A stretch of DNA of 64,000 bases from assembly GCF_000620645.1 (NCBI RefSeq), contig NZ_KK211160.1, positions 1-64,000 of the forward strand, given 5' to 3'. This DNA is from Nocardioides sp. URHA0032 (lineage in GTDB: Bacteria > Actinomycetota > Actinomycetes > Propionibacteriales > Nocardioidaceae). How positions within the stretch are numbered: the stretch's first letter is position 1; every line of letters begins with the position of its first letter. This document shows, one piece after another, positions 7,829-16,420 of the stretch. A model generated the notes under the pieces. The model searched no databases and was not told where the DNA came from. It saw only the letters and a program-made list of their open reading frames with translations. The position numbers and the translations under genes were made by a program.

Positions 7829-10800
7829 ATGAAGCCGCTGACGCGCGCACTCATTTCTGCGTATCCGCACGACCACGCTCGTCGAGCGGGCGTCGTCGTG
7901 CTCACCATGGCAATAGCTGCCCTGGCTCTCGTGCTGGTGCCTGCCGCACCCGCGCGTGCGGCCGGAGGTGGCTCGTCGTCCTCGCCGAGCTTCGTGTGCA
8001 CCACCGACGTCGTGTACAGCGTCGACGGCAACACGCACGTGCTCAGCAAGGTCAACCCGACCGCCGGCACGTCCACGCCCAACGGGACGATCCCGGCCGA
8101 CGGCAGCGACGACATCAACGCACTCGCGCTGCCGAGCGGCGGCGGTCGGTACATCTACGCCTTCAACCGGGCCGACAACTCGATCATCCGGTTCGACGCG
8201 ACGACCAACGACGCCGACACCTGGAGCGCCCCGTCGAACTCCAGCGCCAGCAGCGTGATCGCGGGTGCGATCAACCCCGCGAACGGGATCTACTACTACG
8301 CCTCCGGCGGCTCGACCTGGAAGCTGTTCGCGTTCAACACCAACACGAACACCTCGATCGGCCAGGTCGGCACGATCGGCGGCCTCTCGAGCAACGGCGA
8401 CATGGCGTTCGACGCGACCGGCAACCTGTACGTCGTCAGCAACGCCAGCACCACAGCGGCCGGCACGCTGGCCCGCGTCAACGGTCCGCTGCCCACCACC
8501 GCAGGTACGACGGCGCTGACCGCGAACCTCCTGACCACCCTGCCGGACAACTCCGGCCAGTACGCCTCGATGGCGTTCAACGGCGACGGCTACCTGGTCG
8601 TCGGCACCGGCTCCGGCAAGGTGCTGAAGATCAACCCCTCCAGCGGTGTGCTCGTGCAGACCAAGACCGTCTCGCTGAGCCTGTCCGACATGGCCTCGTG
8701 CACGGCGCCGAGCGTCGCCTCGGCGCGTGTGGACCTGCCGCAGGGCCGCCACGACAGCGCCGACCAGTTCAAGGTCGCGATCACGGGCGGCGGCGTGACC
8801 ACCGGCAACACCGGCACCACCACCGGCACGGACACCGGGCTGCAGGACGCCTCCGGCGAGGTCGCGGGCCCGGTCGTCGTGCTGCCGAGCACGACCTACA
8901 CGATCACCCAGACCGCCTCGGGCGGCACGGACCTCAACGACTACACGACGACGTGGAAGTGCGTGAAGGCCGGCGACGGCTCGACGCTCTCCGAGGGCAC
9001 CGGCAACAGCGGCACGTTCACGATGCCGAGCACCTCCGGCACGACCGCCGTCTGCACGTTCACCAACCTGCCGCTGCTCCCGGCGATCGAGATCGACAAG
9101 ACCGCTGGCGCGATCAGCGACCTCGACGGCAACGGGCCGGACGCCGGCGACACGGTCACCTATTCGTTCAAGGTGACCGACACCGGCAACACCGCCCTCA
9201 GCAACATCGCCGTGACCGACGCCAAGGTCGGCGCGGTGACCTGCCCGCAGACGACGCTGGCGGTGGGCGCGAGCATGACCTGCACGCCCAAGAGCTACAC
9301 GCTGCTCGCTGCCGACGTCACCGCCGGCAAGGTCGACAACACCGCCTCGGTCACCGGCAAGGGCCCCAACGGCGTGATCGTCACCGACGACGACACCGTC
9401 TCGACCATCGTGCCGGCCAACCCGAGGGTCGCGCTGGACAAGGTCGCCGGCGCGATCGTCGACCAGGACAGCAACGGCGCGGACGCCGGCGACAAGATCA
9501 CCTACACGTTCAAGGTGACCAACACCGGCAACGTGCCGCTGACCTCGGTCGGCGTCACCGACGCGAAGGTCGGCACGGTGACCTGCGCGCCGACGACGCT
9601 CGCTCCGGGGGACTCCGTCACCTGCACGGCAGCGCCGTACGTCCTCACCCAGGCCGACGTGAACGCCGGCGTGGTGAACAACAGCGCGACCGCGAAGGGC
9701 ACGCCGCCGACCGGCTCGGCGGTCACCGCGACCGACACCGCGACCGTCCCGGTCCCGTCGCTGCCGGCGATCGAGGTCGACAAGTCCGCGAGCACGCTCA
9801 AGGATCTCGACAGCAACGGCCCGGACGTCGGTGACGTGATCACCTACTCCTTCGTCGTGACCAACCGCGGCAACGTCGGGCTCACCCTCGTCGCGGTCAG
9901 CGACCCGAAGCTCGGCGGCACCATCCCGTGCCCGACGAGCTCGCTCGACCCGGGCCAGTCGATGACCTGCCCGAACAAGGACTACACGCTGACGCAGGCC
10001 GACGTGAACAACGGCCGCGTGGACAACACCGCGACCGCGACGGGCAAGCCGCCGACGGGCAGCAACGTCACCGACGAGGACTCGACGACGACGATCCTGA
10101 CCGGCACCACGGCGCTCGTCGACCTCGACAAGGTCGCCGGCGCGATCGTCGACCTCGACGGCAACGGGCCGGACGCGGGCGACCGGATCACCTACACGTT
10201 CAAGGTCACCAACATCGGCACGGTGACGCTGAACCCCGTCTCCGTGACCGACCCGAAGGTCGGCACCGTGACCTGCTCGCCGAACCAGCTCGCGCCGGGC
10301 GCGTCCGTCACGTGCACCGCGCCGGCGTACGTCCTCACCCAGGCCGACGTCGACCTCGGCAGGGTCCAGAACACCGCGACCGCGCACGGCACGCCGCCGA
10401 CCGGTCCCGAGGTCACCGACCAGGACACGACGAACAGCCCGGTGCCGGCGGCTCCGGCGCTGGAGCTCGACAAGTCGGCCGGGCCGATCGTCGACGGTGA
10501 CAGCAACGGTCCGGACGCCGGTGACACCGTCACCTACTCGTTCACGGTGAAGAACACCGGCAACGTGACGCTGAACCCGGTGACCGTGAGCGACCCGAAG
10601 CTCGGCGCGATCACCTGCCCGGGCACCGCGCTGGCGCCCGGTGCGACGGTCGCCTGCACGAACAAGGCCTACGCACTGACGCAGGCCGACGTGGACGGCG
10701 GCACGGTGGCGAACACCGCGACCGCCCACGGCACGCCGCCGACCGGCTCCGAGGTCACCGACACCGACTCGACGACGACGCCGGTCCCGGCCGGGCCGTC

Positions 10801-13336
10801 GCTCTTCCTGGACAAGGTCGCCGGCTCGATCAACGACACCGACGGCAACGGTCCCGACGCCGGCGACACCATCGTCTACTCGTTCACGGTGAAGAACACC
10901 GGCAACGTGACGCTGAACCCGGTCACGGTCAGCGACCCGAAGCTCGGTGGCGCGATCAGCTGCCCGTCGGGTCCGCTCGCACCCGGTGCGACCGTCGCGT
11001 GCACCGACAGGACGTACGCGCTGACGCAGGCCGACGTGGACGGCGGCACGGTGGCGAACACCGCGACCGCCCACGGCACGCCGCCGACCGGCTCCGAGGT
11101 CACCGACACCGACTCGACGACCACCCCGGTGGCGCCGAGCGCATCGATCAACCTGGTGAAGACCGCCAGCGCGGTACACGACCTCAACGGCAACGGCATC
11201 GACGACGGTGACACCGTGACCTACACGTTCAAGGTCACCAACACCGGCAACGTCACGCTCACCAACATCACCGTCGCCGACCCGAAGGTCGGTCCGGTGT
11301 CCTGCCCGAGCAGCCCGCTGGCGCCCGGTGCGTCGGTCGACTGCGACCCGCGCACCTACACGCTGACCCAGGCGGACGTCGACAACGGCTCGGTCGACAA
11401 CACCGCGACCGTCACCGGCAGCACGCCGACCGGCGGCACCGTGACCGACGACGACGCGCGGACCGTGGACCTGCCCGCCACCGGCTCGATCCAGCTGTCC
11501 AAGACCGCCAGTGCGGTCAACGACCTGGACGGCAACGGCCCGGACGCCGGCGACACCGTCACCTACTCGTTCCAGGTGACCAACACCGGCAACGTCAAGC
11601 TCGACCCGGTGATGGTGAGCGACCCGAAGGTCGGTCCCGTGACGTGCCCCTCGGGCGGTCTCGACCCGGACGAGTCCTTCGACTGCACGGACGTCGTCTA
11701 TACCGTCACCGCGGCCGACGTCACCAGCGGCGGCGTTGACAACACCGCGACGGCGACCGGCAGGACGCCGGACGGCGGCACGGTGCAGGACACCGACTCC
11801 ACCCACACCCCGGTCCAGCCGACGGTGACCAACGTCAAGGTCGTGAAGACCGTCGACGACGCCACTCCGCGGGTCGGGGACGTGATCACCTACACGCTGA
11901 CCGTCACCAACACCGGCGCGGCCAACGCCCACGACGTGGTGGTGAACGACGCCCTCCCGAGCGGCGTGACCTTCGTGTCCGCGGACGCCGCGTGCGACCG
12001 CTCCGGCTCGACGGTCCGCTGCGAGCTGGGCACGGTCCCGGCCGGGGGCACCCGGAGCGTCGACGTCCAGGTCAGGATCGACCCGCTGCCGGAGCTCGGT
12101 GCGGACCACCAGCACCTCTTCGACGTGCAGAAGGCCGAGGTCCAGGTCGACGTCGAGCCGGGCGACGAGGCCACCGGCACCGTCGTCTGCCCGACCGGGT
12201 ACGTCGTGACCGACGGCTCGGGCCGCATCGACCACGTCGACCAGGGGACCGGAACGCTCGCCGACCTGCACATGACCGAGAACCACGCGGTCGGCAACGA
12301 CAGCTGGCGAGCGCACTTCGTGAACGAGGCGACGGGACGAGCGCAGGCGAAGGTGTTCTCGGTGTGCGTGAAGACCGAGAGCGAGGTCGTCAACGGCCAC
12401 AGCCACCACATCGTGGTCGGTGACCTGATGAGCCACACCGAGCCGCTGCCGCACGGCCGGACCGACGTCACGCTGAACTGTGGCCCGGGCCAGACCCCGA
12501 TCCAACCCGGCTACGTGCTCGACGGCATCGCGCCGGTCCTGACGACGTACCCGTCGGGCACCAACGGCTGGACGTGGGGGGTCGTCAACGACGGCGGCGC
12601 GACCACGGGCACGTTCACCATGCGCTGCCTGGACGACCTGGTCAGCGTCGTGGACGGGCACACCCACCACCTCGGGCTCGACGAGGTGCGTCAGCACATC
12701 ACCGTCCAGCCTGGCCAGGAGGCGGAGTTCACGCTCAGCTGCGCGGACGACGCCAAGGGCGTCGTGGCGGGCTACGACATCGACGCGGGCCTGGTCGTGC
12801 TCGGCAACGACCCACGGCCGATCATCCGGGTGTTCAAGTTCTACAACCCGACCAGCCAGCCGCTGAGCGGTGACCTGTACCTGCTCTGCCTGAAGAACCG
12901 CACCGAGAAGGGCGCCGACCAGGGCGGCCACGTCGTGAACACCGCGACCGTGACCACCTCGACCCCGGAGACGACCAGCGGCGACAACAGCGACAGCGTC
13001 AGCATCCAGGTCGACGACTCGCCGGTCGTCACGCCGCTGGCACCGCTCGCGGTGTCCGGTGCGACGGTCTCCGCGGCCGTCCGCTGCGGCAACGGCGGGG
13101 GCACCTGCAAGGGCCGGGCCACGCTGGTCACGGCGTCGACGATCAAGGTGGGCGGCCGGACCATCAAGGCCGGGACGGTGCTCGCGAAGGGCGCGTACAA
13201 GATCCGGTCCGGCAAGAAGGGCACGCTGCGGCTGCACACGACCGCCGCCGGCAAGAGGGCGCTCGGGTCCAAGGCGCTCAAGAAGGCCACGCTGAAGATC
13301 GGCGGGGACACGCGGACGGTGCGCCTCCGGCACTGA
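7829..13336 (+). CDS. Giant secreted DUF11/DUF7507-type repeat protein with an inserted three-fold His/Cys module
   Basis: The 1835-residue protein has a long signal peptide (cleavage near A44/A45). A beta-propeller-like DUF6923-type region follows (about 50-290), then a prealbumin-like region (about 296-415). Eight repeats of about 114 residues come next (420 to about 1332), each opening with a D-x-D-x-N-G-x-D-x-G-D loop, probably Ca-binding, and containing T-N-T-G-N and Q-A-D-V motifs. A ninth, DUF11-type repeat starts near 1333. It is interrupted after about residue 1418 and resumes at H1701-V-V-N-T-A-T-V. The 280-residue insert is three related modules (see finding). The C-terminal tail is a basic Ig-like domain. 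There is no sortase motif, membrane anchor or LysM, so anchoring is unknown. Repeats five and six are nearly identical in DNA, which points to recent duplication. A surface or matrix role is inference. Confidence 0.88.
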   Translation: MKPLTRALISAYPHDHARRAGVVVLTMAIAALALVLVPAAPARAAGGGSSSSPSFVCTTDVVYSVDGNTHVLSKVNPTAGTSTPNGTIPADGSDDINALALPSGGGRYIYAFNRADNSIIRFDATTNDADTWSAPSNSSASSVIAGAINPANGIYYYASGGSTWKLFAFNTNTNTSIGQVGTIGGLSSNGDMAFDATGNLYVVSNASTTAAGTLARVNGPLPTTAGTTALTANLLTTLPDNSGQYASMAFNGDGYLVVGTGSGKVLKINPSSGVLVQTKTVSLSLSDMASCTAPSVASARVDLPQGRHDSADQFKVAITGGGVTTGNTGTTTGTDTGLQDASGEVAGPVVVLPSTTYTITQTASGGTDLNDYTTTWKCVKAGDGSTLSEGTGNSGTFTMPSTSGTTAVCTFTNLPLLPAIEIDKTAGAISDLDGNGPDAGDTVTYSFKVTDTGNTALSNIAVTDAKVGAVTCPQTTLAVGASMTCTPKSYTLLAADVTAGKVDNTASVTGKGPNGVIVTDDDTVSTIVPANPRVALDKVAGAIVDQDSNGADAGDKITYTFKVTNTGNVPLTSVGVTDAKVGTVTCAPTTLAPGDSVTCTAAPYVLTQADVNAGVVNNSATAKGTPPTGSAVTATDTATVPVPSLPAIEVDKSASTLKDLDSNGPDVGDVITYSFVVTNRGNVGLTLVAVSDPKLGGTIPCPTSSLDPGQSMTCPNKDYTLTQADVNNGRVDNTATATGKPPTGSNVTDEDSTTTILTGTTALVDLDKVAGAIVDLDGNGPDAGDRITYTFKVTNIGTVTLNPVSVTDPKVGTVTCSPNQLAPGASVTCTAPAYVLTQADVDLGRVQNTATAHGTPPTGPEVTDQDTTNSPVPAAPALELDKSAGPIVDGDSNGPDAGDTVTYSFTVKNTGNVTLNPVTVSDPKLGAITCPGTALAPGATVACTNKAYALTQADVDGGTVANTATAHGTPPTGSEVTDTDSTTTPVPAGPSLFLDKVAGSINDTDGNGPDAGDTIVYSFTVKNTGNVTLNPVTVSDPKLGGAISCPSGPLAPGATVACTDRTYALTQADVDGGTVANTATAHGTPPTGSEVTDTDSTTTPVAPSASINLVKTASAVHDLNGNGIDDGDTVTYTFKVTNTGNVTLTNITVADPKVGPVSCPSSPLAPGASVDCDPRTYTLTQADVDNGSVDNTATVTGSTPTGGTVTDDDARTVDLPATGSIQLSKTASAVNDLDGNGPDAGDTVTYSFQVTNTGNVKLDPVMVSDPKVGPVTCPSGGLDPDESFDCTDVVYTVTAADVTSGGVDNTATATGRTPDGGTVQDTDSTHTPVQPTVTNVKVVKTVDDATPRVGDVITYTLTVTNTGAANAHDVVVNDALPSGVTFVSADAACDRSGSTVRCELGTVPAGGTRSVDVQVRIDPLPELGADHQHLFDVQKAEVQVDVEPGDEATGTVVCPTGYVVTDGSGRIDHVDQGTGTLADLHMTENHAVGNDSWRAHFVNEATGRAQAKVFSVCVKTESEVVNGHSHHIVVGDLMSHTEPLPHGRTDVTLNCGPGQTPIQPGYVLDGIAPVLTTYPSGTNGWTWGVVNDGGATTGTFTMRCLDDLVSVVDGHTHHLGLDEVRQHITVQPGQEAEFTLSCADDAKGVVAGYDIDAGLVVLGNDPRPIIRVFKFYNPTSQPLSGDLYLLCLKNRTEKGADQGGHVVNTATVTTSTPETTSGDNSDSVSIQVDDSPVVTPLAPLAVSGATVSAAVRCGNGGGTCKGRATLVTASTIKVGGRTIKAGTVLAKGAYKIRSGKKGTLRLHTTAAGKRALGSKALKKATLKIGGDTRTVRLRH
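12110..12928 (+). other. Three-module His/Cys block inserted in a DUF11 domain
   Basis: Three modules begin at H1427, H1524 and H1611 with H-x-H-[HL]. In each, a cysteine follows the first histidine by exactly 27 residues (C1454, C1551, C1638). A G-Y-x-x-D/T motif follows, and a second cysteine lies 59, 49 and 49 residues later (C1513, C1600, C1687). The flanking DUF11 sequence reads continuously if the block is removed. A metal-binding or disulfide-stabilised domain is inferred; I do not recognise it as a named family. Confidence 0.7.
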
Positions 13337-13384
13337 CACCGGGACCCCAGGGGGCGAGCTCGGGCCTGCGGCAGGCTCTCCTGT

Positions 13385-13390
13385 CAGGAT
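13385..13390 (+). promoter_or_regulatory. -10 box of a leaderless promoter (enoyl-CoA hydratase gene)
   Basis: CAGGAT ends 7 nt before the ATG at 13398, the distance at which the transcript would begin at the start codon itself. Confidence 0.5.
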
Positions 13391-13397
13391 GGGCCGC

Positions 13398-14144
13398 ATG
13401 CCCGAGATCGTTCACTACACCTGGTCCGAGGCGGTCGCGACGATCACCCTGGACTCGCCCCACAACCGCAACGCACTGTCGCGCCAGCTCGTGACGGAGC
13501 TCTTCGAGGCGATCGAGCGGGCCGCCGCCGACGACGGCGTCCGGGTGGTGCTGATCGCCGCCGAGGGCCGGGTGTTCTGCTCCGGCGCCGACCTCTCCGA
13601 GGCGTCGACCGGCGGGATGGACGAGGGTGCGCGCCGGATCGTGGAGCTGCAGCGACTGATCGCGACCCTGGACAAGCCCGTGGTGACGCGGGTGTACGGC
13701 GCGGTGCGCGCTGGTGGCATCGGCATCGTGGCGGCCTCGGACGTCGTGGTGGCCGCGGAGGACGCGACGTTCGCGCTCACCGAGGTCAAGCTCGGGCTGG
13801 CCGCCGCGATCATCTCGCTCACCGTGCATGCCCGGATGAACCCCCGCGCAGCCGCGCTGACCACCCTCGGTGGCGAGGTGTTCAGCGGCGCCGACGCGGC
13901 GGCGTACGGCCTGGTCACCACCGCCGTAGCCGCCGACGCGCTGGACGACGAGGTCGCCCGGGTCTGCGCGTCGCTGGCCGGCGGCGCCCCGCAGGGCCTG
14001 CGTGAGTCCAAGCGGATACTCAACCGCGAGCTGGTCGCCCGCATCGACGCACACGGCGCCGAGATGGCCGAGCTGTCCGCCCGGCTGTTCGCCTCCGACG
14101 AGGCGAAGTCCGCGATGACGGCGTTCCTGACACGGAAGAAGTAG
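13398..14144 (+). CDS. Enoyl-CoA hydratase/isomerase family protein
   Basis: The 248-residue protein is a crotonase-fold enzyme. The oxyanion-hole segment C-S-G-A-D-L-S lies near residue 59 and G-A-V-R-A-G-G-I-G near residue 102. Crotonases typically hydrate or isomerise an enoyl-CoA in fatty-acid or aromatic-acid breakdown. The position usually taken by the first catalytic glutamate is not obvious, so isomerase or thioesterase chemistry is possible. I start at the ATG at 13398 (M-P-E-I-V-H), not the in-frame ATG three codons upstream, because of the -10 spacing. It follows the giant repeat gene by about 60 nt but is probably transcribed separately. Confidence 0.85.
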   Translation: MPEIVHYTWSEAVATITLDSPHNRNALSRQLVTELFEAIERAAADDGVRVVLIAAEGRVFCSGADLSEASTGGMDEGARRIVELQRLIATLDKPVVTRVYGAVRAGGIGIVAASDVVVAAEDATFALTEVKLGLAAAIISLTVHARMNPRAAALTTLGGEVFSGADAAAYGLVTTAVAADALDDEVARVCASLAGGAPQGLRESKRILNRELVARIDAHGAEMAELSARLFASDEAKSAMTAFLTRKK

Positions 14145-14202
14145 CCGACGGGTACGCTTGTCGACTTGCCGGAATCGGTCCGGGACGAGGGGAAGACAGG
14201 CG

Positions 14203-16392
14203 TTGTCGGAAGAGCTGGTCGATCGGGAGATCGCCAACGAGCAGGCGTTCGTTGACCGGGTGTACGTGCAGCTGGCGGAGTCCGCCAGGGCCGCAGCCGA
14301 GATCGCGAAGGAGGGCCACAGTCGTGGCCGGCTCGGCCACGAGGGTGGTCTGGTGGAGCGGGACGCGATGGTGTTCCAGGCCGCGCGCCGGATCGCGCAG
14401 CTGGACGCCGCGCACGAGGGGCTGGTCTTCGGACGCCTCGACCTGCGCGGCGAGGTCGACCCCGAGCCGCGCTACATCGGCCGGATCGGCCTGCGGGACG
14501 CCAACCGGGACTCGCTGCTGATCGACTGGCGCGCTCCCGCCGCCGCCGTGTTCTACCAGGCCACCGCCGCAGAGCCGCAGGACGTCATCCGGCGCCGGGT
14601 GCTCCGCGCCGCGGGGAACGTCGTGGTCGGCGTGGAGGACGAGCTCCTGGACGCCGACGCGCTCGAGCAGTCTGGAGCGGACCTGCCGATCATCGGCGAG
14701 GGCGCGCTGATGGCCCAGCTCTCGCGGGCACGCGACCGCTCGATGCACTCGATCGTCGCGACCATCCAGGCCGAGCAGGACCAGGCGATCCGCGCCCCGG
14801 GCAAGGGCGTCGTCACGATCTCCGGCGGGCCGGGCACCGGCAAGACCGTGGTGGCGCTCCACCGCGCGGCGTACCTCCTCTACACCGACCGGCGGCGCTA
14901 CGAGAGCGGCGGCGTGCTGATCGTCGGCCCGAGCGGCGTCTTCATGCGCTACATCGAGCGGGTGCTCCCGAGCCTCGGGGAGACGGCGGTCGCGCTGCGC
15001 TCGCTCGGCGAGGTCGTGGACGGCCTGCGCGCCACCCGGCACGACGAGCCGGCCGTCGCCGACGTGAAGGGCTCGGCACGGATGGCCGAGGTGATGCGGC
15101 GCACCGCGCGGCAGCAGGCGCCCGGCAGCCCCGCCGAGTTCCGGATCTTCTGGCGGGACGACACGATCGTGCTGGGCCGCGGCGACCTCGGCCGGCTGCG
15201 TCGCCAGCTGATGTCGCAGGGCCGACGCAACCGGCAGCTCCCGCGCGTCGTGCCCACGCTGCTCGACGCGATGTGGCGGCAGGTGCGCGGCGAGCGCGGT
15301 CGCGACCGGGGCCGGGAGGCGTTCGACGACGACATGATGTCGACGCCGGCGTTCGTCGACTTCGCAGCCGCCTGGTGGCCGCCGCTCGACGCCACCGAGG
15401 TGTTCGGCTGGCTGCGGGAGCCGGAGTTCCTGGCCCGGGTCGCCGACGGCGTCCTCGGGCCCGAGGAGCAGCGGTTGCTCGCGAAGTCGTGGACGGCCGG
15501 CGCCCCGTCGATCGAGGACGTGCCGCTCCTCGACGAGCTGCGGTACGCCATCGGGGACGTCCCGGCCCGCACCGACGACGAGCGCGACCTCGACGAGACC
15601 GGCCTGCTCGAGGGCGGTGTCGACGTCCAGGAGCTGTTCACGGCGGCGGACCGCGAGTTCGCGCCGAGCGGGCGGGCGTGGGCACCGCCCACCCACCGGA
15701 TCGAGGACGACCCGTACGCCCACGTGCTCATCGACGAGGCCCAGGACCTCACGCCGATGCAGTGGCGGATGGTCGGGCGCCGGGGCCGCACGGCGTCCTG
15801 GACGATCGTGGGCGACCCGGCGCAGTCCTCGTGGCCGGTGCCGGCCGAGGCGGCCGAGGCTCGGGCCGCGGCGCTCGAGGGCAAGGAGATCCACGAGTTC
15901 CACCTGTCCACCAACTACCGGAACTCCTCGGAGATCTACGCCTTCGCCGCGGCGTACGCCCAGCGGGTCGGCCTGGACGCCGACCTGCCGACCGCGGTCC
16001 GGTCGACCGGCGTCGAGCCGCAGGTCGTCGGAGGAGCGGCGGACCTCGAGTCCGCCACCCGCGCTGCGGTCGCCGAGGTCGCGGCGCAGGTCCAGGGCAC
16101 GGTCGGCATCGTGGTCCCCGTCGCCCGGCGCTCGGAGGTCAACGCCTGGCTGGCGTCCTGGCCGGAGCTCGCCGACGACGCACCGGGCGCCCGGGCGGCC
16201 ATCGACTCCTCGGTCACGCCGTCCGGGGAGGACCGGGTCGTCGTGCTCACCGGCCTGGACACCAAGGGCCTGGAGTTCGACGGGATCGTCGTCGTCCGCC
16301 CCCAGGAGATCGAGGACGAGTCGGCCACCGGCCGGGCGACGCTGTACGTCGTGCTCACCCGCGCCACGCAGCTGCTGACCTGCCTGAGCTGA
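14203..16392 (+). CDS. HelD-family superfamily-1 helicase-like ATPase
   Basis: The 729-residue protein has a charged N-terminal coiled-coil arm (about residues 5-60), Walker A G-G-P-G-T-G-K-T at 208-215, and Walker B with D511-E512-A-Q-D and downstream G-D-P-A-Q. A C-terminal helicase domain ends in V-V-L-T-R-A. This is the UvrD/PcrA-like HelD family, which binds RNA polymerase and frees it from DNA or from stalled states; some actinobacterial members give rifampicin tolerance. The TTG at 14203 is chosen because GAGGGGAAG lies about 8 nt upstream and family sequences begin S-E-E-L. A TACGCT -10 box at 14153-14158 would give a leader of about 40 nt. Confidence 0.87.
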   Translation: MSEELVDREIANEQAFVDRVYVQLAESARAAAEIAKEGHSRGRLGHEGGLVERDAMVFQAARRIAQLDAAHEGLVFGRLDLRGEVDPEPRYIGRIGLRDANRDSLLIDWRAPAAAVFYQATAAEPQDVIRRRVLRAAGNVVVGVEDELLDADALEQSGADLPIIGEGALMAQLSRARDRSMHSIVATIQAEQDQAIRAPGKGVVTISGGPGTGKTVVALHRAAYLLYTDRRRYESGGVLIVGPSGVFMRYIERVLPSLGETAVALRSLGEVVDGLRATRHDEPAVADVKGSARMAEVMRRTARQQAPGSPAEFRIFWRDDTIVLGRGDLGRLRRQLMSQGRRNRQLPRVVPTLLDAMWRQVRGERGRDRGREAFDDDMMSTPAFVDFAAAWWPPLDATEVFGWLREPEFLARVADGVLGPEEQRLLAKSWTAGAPSIEDVPLLDELRYAIGDVPARTDDERDLDETGLLEGGVDVQELFTAADREFAPSGRAWAPPTHRIEDDPYAHVLIDEAQDLTPMQWRMVGRRGRTASWTIVGDPAQSSWPVPAEAAEARAAALEGKEIHEFHLSTNYRNSSEIYAFAAAYAQRVGLDADLPTAVRSTGVEPQVVGGAADLESATRAAVAEVAAQVQGTVGIVVPVARRSEVNAWLASWPELADDAPGARAAIDSSVTPSGEDRVVVLTGLDTKGLEFDGIVVVRPQEIEDESATGRATLYVVLTRATQLLTCLS

Positions 16393-16396
16393 CGGC

Positions 16397-16410
16397 GAGA
16401 ACAGGTTCTA
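16397..16410 (+). promoter_or_regulatory. KstR-like operator before the GH5 gene
   Basis: GAGAACAGGTTCTA fits TNNAACNNGTTNNA, the published KstR motif, except for the first base. It overlaps the TAGGAT -10 box, as expected for a repressor site. The core AGAACAGGTT recurs before the SDR gene near 46245 at the same distance from the start codon. Confidence 0.5.
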
Positions 16411-16414
16411 GGAT
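16409..16414 (+). promoter_or_regulatory. -10 box of a leaderless promoter (GH5 gene)
   Basis: TAGGAT ends 6 nt before the GTG at 16421, which places transcription start at the start codon. Confidence 0.6.
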
Positions 16415-16420
16415 GCGCGC

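Noticed and set aside
9086-11830. Regular 342-bp repeats that could be taken for a CRISPR or satellite array
   Set aside because: They encode eight protein repeats in frame with synonymous drift; spacing and length are not those of CRISPR.
6203-13399. A continuous minus-strand reading frame of almost 2400 codons across the repeat protein
   Set aside because: Only its last part (6203-7699) has a real protein pattern. The rest is the antisense of the GC-rich DUF11 repeats, where stop codons are rare by composition.
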